From NCBI GenBank assembly GCA_031552185.1, contig JAVBMU010000056.1, positions 1 through 36,694 of the forward strand: a stretch of DNA of 36,694 nt, read 5' to 3'. Source of the stretch: JAVBMU01 sp031552185 (GTDB lineage Bacteria; Actinomycetota; Actinomycetes; Actinomycetales; Cellulomonadaceae). The position numbers and the translations under genes were made by a program. Positions 24,266-34,314 of this stretch are shown in pieces (within the stretch, counting starts at the first letter, position 1; every line of letters begins with the position of its first letter). The notes under the pieces were generated by a model, which did not search any database, was not told the DNA's origin, and saw only the letters and a list, made by a program, of their open reading frames with translations.

Positions 24266-24468
24266 GTGGCTGCCGTTTCGTCGGATCGGCTCGGGGTGGG
24301 CACTGTGCGCCCGGGAACGTTCGGCTGTCGCCGGCCCCCGGCCGGCCGCAACCGGCCGCGCGGCCCGGAGCGGGCCTCGTTGGTCAGAGTATCCCCGGGG
24401 CCCGCATTCCGACCGGGCCCGGCAGCCGGGCGGGTGTGCCGGTCAGATCTGCCGGTGAATGCCCCTGA
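24266..24468 (-). other. Gap between binding protein and permease genes
   Basis: A 203-bp GC-rich spacer inside the importer operon. It can form several G/C-rich pairings (for example GGCCCG with CGGGCC near 24360-24373) that could attenuate transcription, so that the binding protein is made in excess, but no clean terminator stands out. No gene is seen. Confidence 0.3.
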
Positions 24469-26100
24469 TCAGCTCTTGGACATCGAGGCGAAGCGGAACT
24501 TGAACGAGGCGTCCAGCGTGACGTCCTGGACGCTCTTCGACGCCACCACGAGCTGCGAGCCCTGCAGGTACGGCACGGTGGACAGGTCCTTCGCGACGTC
24601 CTCCTGGATCTGTTCGATCATGCTGGTCCGCTCGGCCTTGTCCGGCGTCGCGGCCTGCTTCAGGATCGCGTCGTTGACCGCCGCGTTGTCGTAGTGGTTG
24701 TGCAGGAAGTTGTCCTTGAGGAAGAACGGCGTCAGGTAGTTGTCCGCGTCGGCGTAGTCCGGGAACCAGCCGAGTTGGTAGGCCGGGTACACGTCCTTGG
24801 TGCGGTCCGTGTTGTAGGTGACCCACTCGGTGGACTGGAGGTTCACCGCGAAGACGCCGTCCCGCTCGAGTTGGTCCTTGATCTTCGCGTACTCGTCCGC
24901 GGAGGTGGAGCCGTAGTGGTCCGGGTTGTACTGGAGGTTCAACTTGACCGGCATGCTCACGCCGGCGTCCGCCAGGACCTTCTTCGCGGCCGCGGCGCTC
25001 GGGCCGCCCTTCTTGTCGCCGTACATCGACTTGAGCGGCTCGACGGCGCCGGTCACGCCACTGGGCACGAAGGAGTACAGCGGGGTGTAGGTGTCCTTGT
25101 ACGTGTTCGACGCCAGGTCCTCGCGGTCGATCAGGTCCGCGACCGCCTGGCGGACGGCGAGCGCCTTGGCCGGGTCGGCGTCGGGGCTGCCGGTGCCGAA
25201 CGGCTGCGTCTTGAAGTTGAAGACGATGTAGCGGATCTCCCCGCCCGGGCCGTCGACGACGTTGACCTTGTCGTTCTTGCGCAGGTCCGCGATGTCGGTC
25301 GGGCTCAGGCTCCGGTAGGCCACGTCGACCTCACCGGAGCCGACATCGAGCTTCAGGTTCGCCGTGTTCGCGTAGTAGGTGACGTTGACCGTCTTGACCT
25401 TGGCCGGCCCGAGCAGGCCCTGGTAGTCCGGGTTCGCCTCGTAGCTGACGAGTTGGTTGAAGTCGTACTTCTTGATGACGTACTGGCCGGCGAAGGCCTG
25501 CCCGTCCACGATCGTCTTGTCCGGGGTGATCTTGTCCGGCGAGAAGACTTCCTCGTCCACGATCGGTCCGGCCGGGCTGGACAGGACCTGGGGGAAGGTC
25601 TGGTCGTTCGGCTGCTTGAGCTTGAACACGACGGTCGTGGGGTCCGGCGCCGTCGTCGAGTCCAGGTTGAACAGGAGCGAGGCCGGCCCGTTCTCGGCGT
25701 TGATCTTGACCATGCGGTCGAACGTGAACTTGACGTCGGAACTCGTCAGCTCGTGCCCGTTGGCGAACTTCAGCCCGGACTTCAGCTTGACGGTGTACTC
25801 GGTCGGCGACGTGAAGCTCGCGGACTCGGCGATGTCCGGCTCGACGTCCGGCGAGCCGAGGGGCGAGTTGAGCAGGAAGGGGAACACCTGGTTCATGACC
25901 ACGAACGAGCCCTGGTCATAGGAGCCCGCCGGGTCCACGGTGTAGACCTTGTCGGTGGTGCCGATCGTCAGGGTCCCGCCCGCCTTACCGGTGCTCCCGG
26001 AGGAGTCATTGTCCCCGCTCGATCCGCCGCAGGCGGTCGCCGTCAGCGCCACGGCGGCGAGGCCGGCCGTCAAGCCGAACAGTCGCTTCTTGCCAGTCAT
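24469..26100 (-). CDS. Peptide ABC importer substrate-binding lipoprotein
   Basis: A 543-residue SBP_bac_5 family (DppA/OppA) protein. The ATG at 26100 gives a lipoprotein signal peptide MTGKKRLFGLTAGLAAVAL ending in a TATAC lipobox (Cys24), followed by a Ser/Gly linker. The frame is open to 26172 but the signal peptide and an AGAGGT ribosome site fix the start. Family features include GTTDKVYTVDPAGSYDQGS, VEPDIAESASF...YTVKLKSGLKFANG and KVLADAGV. It captures peptides outside the membrane. It heads the importer operon. Ligand specificity cannot be read from sequence. Confidence 0.94.
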   Translation of the reverse strand: MTGKKRLFGLTAGLAAVALTATACGGSSGDNDSSGSTGKAGGTLTIGTTDKVYTVDPAGSYDQGSFVVMNQVFPFLLNSPLGSPDVEPDIAESASFTSPTEYTVKLKSGLKFANGHELTSSDVKFTFDRMVKINAENGPASLLFNLDSTTAPDPTTVVFKLKQPNDQTFPQVLSSPAGPIVDEEVFSPDKITPDKTIVDGQAFAGQYVIKKYDFNQLVSYEANPDYQGLLGPAKVKTVNVTYYANTANLKLDVGSGEVDVAYRSLSPTDIADLRKNDKVNVVDGPGGEIRYIVFNFKTQPFGTGSPDADPAKALAVRQAVADLIDREDLASNTYKDTYTPLYSFVPSGVTGAVEPLKSMYGDKKGGPSAAAAKKVLADAGVSMPVKLNLQYNPDHYGSTSADEYAKIKDQLERDGVFAVNLQSTEWVTYNTDRTKDVYPAYQLGWFPDYADADNYLTPFFLKDNFLHNHYDNAAVNDAILKQAATPDKAERTSMIEQIQEDVAKDLSTVPYLQGSQLVVASKSVQDVTLDASFKFRFASMSKS

Positions 26101-26502
26101 ACGCGCACCTCTATCTTTCGGGCCGGGCGGCACCCGGGCCTCGGGACATCTCCGGCGCGCCCGCACGCGCACGCCGACACCCAGGGATGGTGGGGTTCAG
26201 GCTTTCTAACACACCCATGTACCGTTCGTGTGGGCGTGATGGGCAGGTTACCGGCTTCGCCGCCGAGGTTGTTACTCAGCCGTGACCTTCCTGGACAGTC
26301 TTGCCCACGATGTGAGACTTTCCGCGCCTGTCGCGAACCGAACGGACGGCCCGGGGTCGCCGACGGTGGGGCCTTCGTCGAACAAATCAAAAGCTCGCAC
26401 CGGCGGACGAAAAGCCATATATTCTCATTTGCCCCAGATCGATTGATCGCTCATTGGCGGCGATCAGCAATGGTCGGCCCGCCACGACCTAGACTCGAAG
26501 CC
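26101..26502. other. Divergent intergenic region
   Basis: A 402-bp segment between the divergent importer operon and the kinase-like membrane gene. I see no gene. It must hold promoters for both. TGATCGC (26444-26450) and GCGATCA (26460-26466) form a perfect 7-bp inverted repeat that may be an operator. TAGACT (26490-26495) ends 7 nt before the rightward ATG and could be the -10 of a leaderless transcript. A less GC-rich stretch at 26390-26450 is typical of a promoter zone. Confidence 0.4.
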
Positions 26503-29220
26503 ATGTCCGATGGCGCGTTCGAGTCGCCCGGTGGCAGCACCCGGCCGGCAGGGGTCCTGCCCGGCCCCGGGGAGGCCCGCCCGCGCACCGGTGCCATCGA
26601 GGCCCTGTTCGCCGCCGCCGAACCGGCCGACGCCGGCCTCGTGCGGATCGTCGACACGCCGGAGGACCGGGTTCGCCACCCGGGCGACCTGGTCGCGATT
26701 GTGCTTTACCTGGTCGGCGTCGCGCTGGTGCTGTTGATGTCCGTGTACGCCCGCCAGACCACGGCCGGGCTGAGCTATGACGTGCACGGGTTCAGCCAAA
26801 TCCTCGGCCGAATTCTGTTCATCCCGGTGGCCGTCCTGGAGACGGGGATCACGCTCTTCGTTCCGTTCGCGGTACTGATCGAGTTGGGCATCCGGCGCCT
26901 GGCCCGGCAGGTGGTCGAGTCGATCATTGCCGCGGTCCTGGGTTTCCTGCTGGGCATCACGGCGGCCTGGGCGATCCTGACCTTCGCCTCGGACGAACTG
27001 GTCAATGCGATGTCGGCGTACGACGACGGCGTCTGGAAGGTGACGATCCCCGGCTTTGTCACGGCGATCGCCGCCCTGTTGACCACCGCCGGGCCGCGCA
27101 CTCGCCGCCGGATGGTGGCGTGGTCGTGGAACCTGCTGTTCATCGGCACCGGAGTGGACCTGATTACCGCGCGGGTCTCGCTGCCCGGGATCGCCGTCGC
27201 GCTGCTGCTGGGGCGAGTGGCCGGCATGGCCGTGCGCTACGTCTCGGGGGTCCGCTCGGAACGGGCCTACGGCCCCGACCTGATCACGGCCGTGCGCCGG
27301 GCGGGATTCGCGCCGACGGTGCTGGTCCGGGTCCGCGATATCACCGAGCCGGCGGCCCGGGCCGAGGCGGCGCAGGACCCGATCACCGAGATCGACGCGG
27401 ACGGGCAGATCACGGCATCGGTGCCCGTCGTCGGCGTCCCGGCCGGCGCGGCCGCACTGACCGCCGACGGGCGCCTGGTCCAAACCCAACTCACGCTCGA
27501 CCCCGAGACGCCCGTCGCCGCCCCGCCCTCCGACTCGGCCGCGATCGCGCTGACGCGGGCGGGCGACAATCGCGTCTACGCGCTGTTCGACGAGGGGCCG
27601 CGCCGGGACGTCGTCGTGCTGGACGGTGACCGGCAGGTGGTGGGCTTCCTGGCCAGGTTCTGGCGGTCGTTGCGGCTGCGCGGGCTCGAGCGCCGGGCCG
27701 CGATCTCGTTGCGGGCCGTCGCGGAGCGGACCGCGCTGCTGTCCTACGCGGCGGAGGCGGCCGGGGTCCGCACCCCGAAGCTGCTCGGCGTCGGCGAGTG
27801 CGCCGATTCGATGGTGCTGGTCACCGAGCACGCCGAGCATGCCGTCTCGTTGCGCGACCTGCCGCCCGAGCGGCTGACCGACTCCGTCCTCGCCGAGGCC
27901 TGGCGCCAACTCACCGTCGCCCATGCCTCCGGGCTGGCGCACCGAGCGCTGACGTCCGACGTCGTGCTGGTGGCCCGCGGCCCCGACGCCTCGCCCCAGG
28001 TCTGGCTGACCGGCTGGGACCAGGGCGACATCGCGTCCTCCGACCTGGCCCGGCGGATGGACCTGACGCAGATGGTCGCGCTGCTCGCGCTGCGCGTCGG
28101 CGCGCGGCGCGCGGTCACATCCGCGGTGAGCGTGCTGCCGGAGGACGACATCGCCGCCATCGGCCCGCTGCTGCAATCCATTACCCTGCCGTCCAGCACG
28201 CGCGAGGAGATGCGGCGCAATCGGGAACTGCTGAAGGAACTGCGGGCCGCGCTCGTGGACCGGTTGCCGCAGGCGAACGTCGAACCGCAGCAGATCACTC
28301 GGTTCGGCGCCCGTACCATCCTGATGCTGACGCTGGGCGTGACGGCCGGCGTCGTCATCCTGACCACGCTGAACTTCAACCAGATCGCGGCAGCGGTGCA
28401 GAGCGCGAATCCCTGGTGGGCGGTCGCCGCCTTCGCGCTCGGCCTGTTGACCTGGGTCGGCTCCGCCCTGACGCTGGTCGCCTTCTCCCCCGTGCGGCTG
28501 CCGGTGGGCCGGACGATCCTCGTCCAGGCGGCGGCGTCGTTCGTGGCGCTCGCCGCGCCGGCCGGCATCGGGCCCGCTGCCCTGAACTTGCGGATGCTCA
28601 CCAAGCGCAAGGTCGCGACGCCGACCGCGGTCGCGACCGTCGCGCTGGTGCAGGTCTCCCAGTTCGTGGTGACGGTGATCCTGCTGACGGTGCTGGCGCT
28701 CTTCACCGACGACGGCGGCCTGATCCAGATGCCGTCCCGGTCCGTGCTCTTCGCGATCGGCGCGGTCGCGCTCGCGGTGGTGGCGGTCCTCCTGGTGCCG
28801 TCCGCCCGGGCCTGGGTGCTGCGCCGGATCCGGCCGACCCTGGAACAGGTGTGGCCGCGGTTGTCGGACATGCTCGGCCACCCGGTGCGGTTGGCCCTCG
28901 GCATCGGCGGCAACCTGATCATGACACTCGGCTACGTCTTCGCCTTCGAGGCCGCGCTCGCGGCCTTCGGCGAACAGATGTCGCTGGTCGACGCCGCGGT
29001 GATCTACCTGATTGCGACGGCGCTCGGGTCCGCTATCCCGACGCCGGGCGGCGTCGGGGGCATCGAGGGCGCGCTGATTGGTCTGTTGAGCACGATCGGG
29101 CACCTCGGCACCGGCATCGCGACGTCGGTCACCGTCGTGTTTCGGTTGGCGACGTACTGGGCGCGGATCCCCCTCGGCTGGGCGGCGATGCGGTACCTCC
29201 AGCGCAAGGGCGATCTGTAG
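26503..29220 (+). CDS. Membrane protein: kinase-like domain fused to UPF0104/flippase-like domain
   Basis: A 905-residue protein from ATG 26503 (ATG 26470 is also in frame). Residues about 60-250 hold about five membrane segments. Residues about 340-600 resemble a protein kinase lobe (ISLRAVAERTALLSYAAEAAGVRTPKLLGVGE, then AHASGLAHRALTSDVVLV and LTGWDQGD). The catalytic HRD reads H480-R-A and the DFG position reads G-W-D506, so activity is doubtful. Residues about 610-900 are the lysylphosphatidylglycerol synthase TM / AglD-type domain (GIGPAALNLRMLTKRKV, AIPTPGGVGGIEGALIGLL). This arrangement is seen in actinobacterial proteins of unknown function; lipid flipping or envelope regulation is inference. 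Confidence 0.82.
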   Translation: MSDGAFESPGGSTRPAGVLPGPGEARPRTGAIEALFAAAEPADAGLVRIVDTPEDRVRHPGDLVAIVLYLVGVALVLLMSVYARQTTAGLSYDVHGFSQILGRILFIPVAVLETGITLFVPFAVLIELGIRRLARQVVESIIAAVLGFLLGITAAWAILTFASDELVNAMSAYDDGVWKVTIPGFVTAIAALLTTAGPRTRRRMVAWSWNLLFIGTGVDLITARVSLPGIAVALLLGRVAGMAVRYVSGVRSERAYGPDLITAVRRAGFAPTVLVRVRDITEPAARAEAAQDPITEIDADGQITASVPVVGVPAGAAALTADGRLVQTQLTLDPETPVAAPPSDSAAIALTRAGDNRVYALFDEGPRRDVVVLDGDRQVVGFLARFWRSLRLRGLERRAAISLRAVAERTALLSYAAEAAGVRTPKLLGVGECADSMVLVTEHAEHAVSLRDLPPERLTDSVLAEAWRQLTVAHASGLAHRALTSDVVLVARGPDASPQVWLTGWDQGDIASSDLARRMDLTQMVALLALRVGARRAVTSAVSVLPEDDIAAIGPLLQSITLPSSTREEMRRNRELLKELRAALVDRLPQANVEPQQITRFGARTILMLTLGVTAGVVILTTLNFNQIAAAVQSANPWWAVAAFALGLLTWVGSALTLVAFSPVRLPVGRTILVQAAASFVALAAPAGIGPAALNLRMLTKRKVATPTAVATVALVQVSQFVVTVILLTVLALFTDDGGLIQMPSRSVLFAIGAVALAVVAVLLVPSARAWVLRRIRPTLEQVWPRLSDMLGHPVRLALGIGGNLIMTLGYVFAFEAALAAFGEQMSLVDAAVIYLIATALGSAIPTPGGVGGIEGALIGLLSTIGHLGTGIATSVTVVFRLATYWARIPLGWAAMRYLQRKGDL

Positions 29221-29483
<263 letters not shown>

Positions 29484-29753
29484 ATGGCCGTCACCACTGC
29501 GTCCGACGCTCGAAAGAACCTGTTCGGTCTCCTTCGCCAGGTGAACGACGACGCCGACACGGTCACAATCACGTCCAAGGGTGGAAATGCCGTCCTCGTC
29601 AGCGAGGCCGAGTGGTCCGCGATCCAGGAGACGCTGTTCATCTCGGCCATGCCCGGGGCCGATCGACTCGCCGCCGACATCGCCCGGATCCGCTCCGGAG
29701 ATCTGTCCGGCGTGACCGAGCACGACCTCGTCGACCCCGATGCCGTGCCGTGA
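29484..29753 (+). CDS. yefM: YefM-type antitoxin (Phd/YefM family)
   Basis: An 89-residue antitoxin. The N-terminal Phd/YefM fold is clear: TTASDARKNLFGLLRQVNDD, then VTITSKGGNAVLVSEAEWSAIQET. The C-terminus (residues about 55-89) should be disordered and wrap the toxin. A strong AGGAGG ribosome site lies before the ATG. The gene overlaps the toxin by 4 bp (GTGA), the usual arrangement in this family, in which the complex represses its own promoter. Confidence 0.95.
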   Translation: MAVTTASDARKNLFGLLRQVNDDADTVTITSKGGNAVLVSEAEWSAIQETLFISAMPGADRLAADIARIRSGDLSGVTEHDLVDPDAVP

Positions 29754-30022
29754 GGATCGCGTTCACCGAGCAGGGGTTCGACGATTACCGGTCCTGGATG
29801 ACCAAGGGCGGCCTTGCCACCATCCGCAAGATCAATGCCCTCATCGACGCCGCAGCCCGGGAACCGTTCCGCGGGATCGGAAAGCCCGAGCCGCTGCGCG
29901 GGCAATTCGCAGGCGCCTGGTCACGCCGCATCGACCACGAACACCGGCTCGTCTACCTGATCACGGGCACCGGGACCGACCAGACCCTGATCGTCCTGCG
30001 TTGCCACGGCCACTACCGGTAG
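29750..30022 (+). CDS. yoeB: YoeB-type toxin, ribosome-dependent mRNA interferase
   Basis: A 90-residue RelE-superfamily toxin. YoeB cuts mRNA in the ribosomal A site. Residues corresponding to the E. coli active site are present: E47 in GKPEPLRG, R66 in DHEHRLVY and the C-terminal H88-Y89 in CHGHYR. The WSRRIDHEHRLVY block is diagnostic. The GTG start overlaps the antitoxin stop. Both genes look intact, so the pair is probably functional. Confidence 0.95.
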   Translation: MRIAFTEQGFDDYRSWMTKGGLATIRKINALIDAAAREPFRGIGKPEPLRGQFAGAWSRRIDHEHRLVYLITGTGTDQTLIVLRCHGHYR

Positions 30023-30143
30023 GCGCCCCCGTCCGGACCCGGCCCGACCGCGGCCGAAGCGCTGGTAGGCCTCGGCAGTGTGCCGTTCCTCGTCATGTCA
30101 CCTCACCTCAGTAGTCGAAGCGGCTGGGTCGAAGCCGGTCGGC

Positions 30144-33100
30144 TCAGGCCAGGTCGCGCAGGTAGGCGACGGCGCTGCCGTGCTTGGCGATCCGCCGCTC
30201 GTAGTAGGTCGCGATGATAAGCAGCAGCCCGCCGGCCGCAGCGAGGGTCAGCATCCACGGCCCGGCGCTGATGCTGGTCCCGAGGCGGGTGCCGAAGACG
30301 ACGAGGATCTCGACCGGCAGCACCGCGACGCCGACGATGAAGGGGGCAGCCAGGTTGCGCCGGGTGCCTGCGAGAACATAGGCCAGCGCGACGGCGATCA
30401 CGAGCGTAGCCCGCCAGGTGCGCGCGTCGGTGTAGGTGGCGGCGATGGACGGGCCGAGCAGGGCCAGGAGCCCCGCGCCGATGGTGCGCCACGACCCGAG
30501 GGACCCGACCGGCCAGGTCCGCACCGCGACCGGCGTCGTGCGTCCCCCGGCCGTCGGCACCGCAGCCGTCGGCACCGCAGCCGCCCGCAGCGCGATCCAG
30601 CCGGCCGCCAGGAGGCCGAGGCCGAGCGGCAACGAGAACACCTCGACCCGGGCCGCCCGCGGGAGCCAGGCACCGATGGCCGCCGCGACGGCGAGCACCC
30701 AGACAAACCACGTGGGCGGCAGATCGAGGCGGCCGCCCAACGCCCGCCGGACACCGAGCACGGTGAGCCCGAGCAGCGCCAGCTCGAGCCCGATCAGCGT
30801 GCCGATCGCGACGGCCGACCAGCCCGTGTTCAGGACCGTCGCGCCGACGAGCGTCAGGAGGGCGGGCGCCGCCCACCAGCGACGGCTGCGCCGCGCCTCG
30901 TCCGCCGCCCGCCCGGAACCGTGGCCGGCCGCCACCGCCACCAGGGCACCACCGAGCGCCGAGACGGCTGCGGCGGGCAGCGCCCAGGACAGGGCCACCA
31001 GGAACCACCGCGTCGCCTCGGCGCTCGCCCCGGACGCCAGCCGATCGGGACCTTCGGCCGCGACCAGCGCAGCGAGTTCGAGCCCGGCGAGGGCGGCGAC
31101 AACGGCGGCCGCGGCCGCCCGGAGCGCGAACGCGGGCGCCCACCGCACCGAATCGGCCGGGCCTTCCGTCGAGCCGGCGGCAGCGCGGTCGGCCGGGCCT
31201 TCCGTCGAGCCGGCGGCCCCCCCGGCCCGGCGCGATCGGAGCAGGAGCGTCGCGGCGGCCACCACCAACGCGGCGCCGGCCGCGAGGAGCCACCGCGCCC
31301 GGAGCGCCGCGGCGTCGTCCTGCCCGACCACGACGAGCGTCGGCACCGTCAGCAGGACCAGCCCCCAGGACACCAACCCCCACCACACGGCGCGACGCCG
31401 GGCCAGGATCGCCCCCACCAGCACGGCGACGGCGGCCGGCGGCGCGGTGTAGGCCTCGACCGCGCCGACGCCCGCGTTCCCGAGCGTCGTCCACGCCGCG
31501 GCGACCCACAGCGCCGAACTGAGCCACCACACCCGCCGGCGGTCGCGGCGCAGCGCCACGACGCCCGCTCCGGACGCCAGGATGCACAGGCAACCGATCG
31601 CCACCGGCGCCCCCGCCGCCGCGCGGGTCGCCGCCAGCGAAACGACGACCGCCGCCGTGACCAGCGCACTCGTTTCCGCCGCGAGCCGCAGCGCGCGAAC
31701 CCCGGCCGCACCGACCGCCGTCCGCCCGGCGAGCCGGACGAACGCGGCCGGCGCCGCGACCGCGGCGCCGGCGGCCAGCACGGCGAGAATCGGCAGCACC
31801 ACCGGCGAGGCGCTGCCGGCGACCAGCATGGCACCCCCGCTGACGACGGCGACCGACGCCGTCGGCAGCATCAGCCAGACGGCACCCGCCCGCAGCGGGG
31901 TCCCGGCCCCCGGCCGGCGCGTCCCGACCAGCACCACCTCGAGGGAGAGCATCAGCACCGCCGCCCCGACCGACCACCACGAGCGCTCGACCAGCAACGT
32001 CCCGACGCCGATCGCGAACGGAATCGCCGTCGTCCCCAGCACCGCCCACCAGGTGGCAGCGGAAACCGGCCGGGCCGCGGTGACGGCGAGCGCCACCAGC
32101 GAGCCGAGCGCGGACACCGAACACAACACGGCGATGCCGCCGATGCCCGTCCAGGACAGCCCGACCCCGGCGACCACCAGCCCGTAGCCATAGCCGAACG
32201 CCACCAGGACCGGACCGGCGGCCACGGGCAGGATCCGCCGCACCGCGAGCGCCCAGGCGACCAGCACCGCACCGGCCGCAATGGCCGTCGGGCGCTCGGC
32301 CCAGGCGGCGATCGCCATGATCCCGGCCGCGCCGAACGCCGCGATGGTCGCCGCCACCCGCCAGTTCCGCGCCTCCAGCCGGGTCACCGCGGCGCGCCGA
32401 CCGTCGGCCGCGAGCCGCGCCGCGACGCGCCCCGCCGGCGCCGGCCACGCCACCGCCGCCCACAGGCCCCAGGCCAGGGCCGTCATCGCGAGCAGCGCCG
32501 GGACCAGGCCCCATGCCGGAATGGCGGCGGCGCCGAGCAGGACCGACATCGCCACCCAGGGCGCGCCGGCCCGGCCGACCAGGACGACGGCGGCCGGGCG
32601 GCGTCGCGGCTCGCTCGCCGCCGCGGCAGCGGTCCCCCTGGCGACCGCAAGTTTCATCCGGGCCGCAACGAAAAGCGCCACAAGCACGCACAGCATGCCG
32701 ACGACGCCCGCCGACGCACCCGAAGCGGTGATGGGCTGCGGGCCCACGGCGTCGGGGTGGGCGCTGCGAGTCACCCACGGCGTAGCGGCCTTCGCGCAGG
32801 CCGCGAGGACGAAGCCGGCGGGCGGCAGCCCAACGGCCCCGACGACCAGGAGCGCGCCGCCCAGCAGGAAGCTGCGCCCTCGCGCGTCGACCCGCCGCGA
32901 GGCGTACGCGGCGGCCAGCCACACCGCAGTTGCCCCAGCCGTGCCGACGGCGGCAATCCAGAACCACGTCAGTGCCCCAGTGACGCCGAACAATGCCCCA
33001 GCACCCGCGGCGGTCGCCCCAGCGACCACGAGCCAGAACCGCTCGCCGGACGCCCGGGCGACGAAAAGCGCCACCGCGACGGCGCCGAAGTGCACCAGCA

Positions 33101-34130
33101 CCGTTGCGGTGAATTCCGGCAGCCACTCGGGCCCGAACAGGCCCGCCATGGAGAACGCGAGCAGCCACCCCACCGGGAAGGCCGGCACCCGGGCCAGCGA
33201 CAGGATCCGCCGTTCGGGCCGCAACTCGCCGCCGACCCGGCTCCCGGCCCAGCGCGCGATCGGCCCGACTGCCGTCGTCGCCGCCACGGCGGCGAGCAAT
33301 CCGATCGACCAGCAGGCCGCCCGTTGCGCCCCGTACCAATCGTCGGTCAGGGCGCCGCTGATCGCGCCGGCCAGCGCGGGCGGCACCACCGGGATCAGCA
33401 GCACGGCGCCTGCCACCCAACTGCGGATGGCCATCCCGCGGCCGAGGAGGACCAGGGCGCCCGCCACCGCGGAGATCAGCCCGGCACGGAGGAACCCGGC
33501 GGCCGGGCCGGGCACGAGCCGAGCGAGGAGTTCGACTTCGATCACGGCCATCACCGCGGTCAGCGCGGCCAGCGACTCGCTCGACGACACCAGCCGGAGC
33601 CGACGCATCCAGGCCGCGGCCCCGCCGACCGCGACGGCGACGCCGCCGGTCACCAGGGCCCGCAGGACCAGTTCGTCGGCCAGCGTGAAGAAAACGAAGA
33701 CGACGGTCGAGACCGCGAGCAGGCCGGCGCCCGCCGCCGCCAGCACCTGCTGCAGGCCGACCCGCGGGGTAGCCGGGGCGTTCGGCATCGGCTTGGCGAC
33801 CGGGGCGGTCGCCGCGGGCGGGCCGCCGACCCGACCGCCGGCAGGCATCCCGGCAGGCATCCCGGCCGGCATCCCGGCGGGCGCCCCGGCCGGCCCCGGC
33901 GCCGCGGCCACCACGGGCACGGCCGCCCGCAGCCCGTCGAGCGCCTCCTCCCGACGACGCAGCAGCGCGAGCCCCTCGTCGCTGAGATCGGCGATCGCGA
34001 CCGCAGCAGGCCCGGTCAGGTCGACGCCGCAATGCGCGCACCGCGCAGATTCCAGCAGCACCCCGCAGGACGGGCAGGCCCGCCGATCGGCGAGCCGGGC
34101 CATGGCCGTGAGCACCCACGATTCGCGCAT
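30144..34130 (-). CDS. Giant SCO7613-like multi-pass membrane protein
   Basis: A 1,328-residue protein. It starts with a zinc ribbon (C19-P-S-C22 ... C31-A-H-C34), followed by a helical stretch (DLSDEGLALLRRREEALDGLR), a GMPA-repeat linker (about 80-97), and then a very long succession of hydrophobic helices to the C-terminus. The zinc ribbon plus many helices matches actinobacterial proteins annotated as SCO7613 C-terminal domain membrane proteins, whose function is unknown. I chose the ATG at 34130 because AGGA lies 8 bp upstream; the frame is open to 34193 without a ribosome site. The extreme Ala/Val/Leu bias produces long open frames on both strands here. Confidence 0.8.
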   Translation of the reverse strand: MRESWVLTAMARLADRRACPSCGVLLESARCAHCGVDLTGPAAVAIADLSDEGLALLRRREEALDGLRAAVPVVAAAPGPAGAPAGMPAGMPAGMPAGGRVGGPPAATAPVAKPMPNAPATPRVGLQQVLAAAGAGLLAVSTVVFVFFTLADELVLRALVTGGVAVAVGGAAAWMRRLRLVSSSESLAALTAVMAVIEVELLARLVPGPAAGFLRAGLISAVAGALVLLGRGMAIRSWVAGAVLLIPVVPPALAGAISGALTDDWYGAQRAACWSIGLLAAVAATTAVGPIARWAGSRVGGELRPERRILSLARVPAFPVGWLLAFSMAGLFGPEWLPEFTATVLVHFGAVAVALFVARASGERFWLVVAGATAAGAGALFGVTGALTWFWIAAVGTAGATAVWLAAAYASRRVDARGRSFLLGGALLVVGAVGLPPAGFVLAACAKAATPWVTRSAHPDAVGPQPITASGASAGVVGMLCVLVALFVAARMKLAVARGTAAAAASEPRRRPAAVVLVGRAGAPWVAMSVLLGAAAIPAWGLVPALLAMTALAWGLWAAVAWPAPAGRVAARLAADGRRAAVTRLEARNWRVAATIAAFGAAGIMAIAAWAERPTAIAAGAVLVAWALAVRRILPVAAGPVLVAFGYGYGLVVAGVGLSWTGIGGIAVLCSVSALGSLVALAVTAARPVSAATWWAVLGTTAIPFAIGVGTLLVERSWWSVGAAVLMLSLEVVLVGTRRPGAGTPLRAGAVWLMLPTASVAVVSGGAMLVAGSASPVVLPILAVLAAGAAVAAPAAFVRLAGRTAVGAAGVRALRLAAETSALVTAAVVVSLAATRAAAGAPVAIGCLCILASGAGVVALRRDRRRVWWLSSALWVAAAWTTLGNAGVGAVEAYTAPPAAVAVLVGAILARRRAVWWGLVSWGLVLLTVPTLVVVGQDDAAALRARWLLAAGAALVVAAATLLLRSRRAGGAAGSTEGPADRAAAGSTEGPADSVRWAPAFALRAAAAAVVAALAGLELAALVAAEGPDRLASGASAEATRWFLVALSWALPAAAVSALGGALVAVAAGHGSGRAADEARRSRRWWAAPALLTLVGATVLNTGWSAVAIGTLIGLELALLGLTVLGVRRALGGRLDLPPTWFVWVLAVAAAIGAWLPRAARVEVFSLPLGLGLLAAGWIALRAAAVPTAAVPTAGGRTTPVAVRTWPVGSLGSWRTIGAGLLALLGPSIAATYTDARTWRATLVIAVALAYVLAGTRRNLAAPFIVGVAVLPVEILVVFGTRLGTSISAGPWMLTLAAAGGLLLIIATYYERRIAKHGSAVAYLRDLA
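31153..31217 (-). repeat. 36-bp-period coding duplication
   Basis: A 29-bp block at 31153-31181 is repeated at 31189-31217 and encodes a duplicated GSTEGPAD peptide in a loop between membrane helices of the giant protein. Confidence 0.85.
33840..33887 (-). repeat. 12-bp coding repeats (GMPA linker)
   Basis: GGCAGGCATCCC at 33840-33851 and 33852-33863, then GGCCGGCATCCC and a diverged fourth unit. They encode the Gly-Met-Pro-Ala linker after the zinc ribbon of the giant membrane protein. Confidence 0.9.
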
Positions 34131-34238
34131 GCGCTTATCCTGGCGCGAATCGGGCGACGGATATCCCGCCGACGACGGCGGTCCAGTCAGCATTTGGTGA
34201 AGACTGTGGGTGCAGGCCTGCGGCCGCCCTGCGGACGG

Positions 34239-34274
34239 CCGAAGGCCCGGAACGTCGCGGTTCCGGGCCTTCGG
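34239..34274 (-). terminator. Strong hairpin downstream of HU gene
   Basis: CCGAAGGCCCGGAAC (34239-34253) pairs perfectly with 34260-34274 around a 6-nt loop. It lies 40 bp past the HU stop codon and 109 bp before the start of the giant membrane protein gene on the same strand. It has no U-tract on either strand. Confidence 0.7.
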
Positions 34275-34314
34275 GTAAGTAGATCGGGGCCGCGCTGCCG
34301 AGCGCGGCCGGTCG

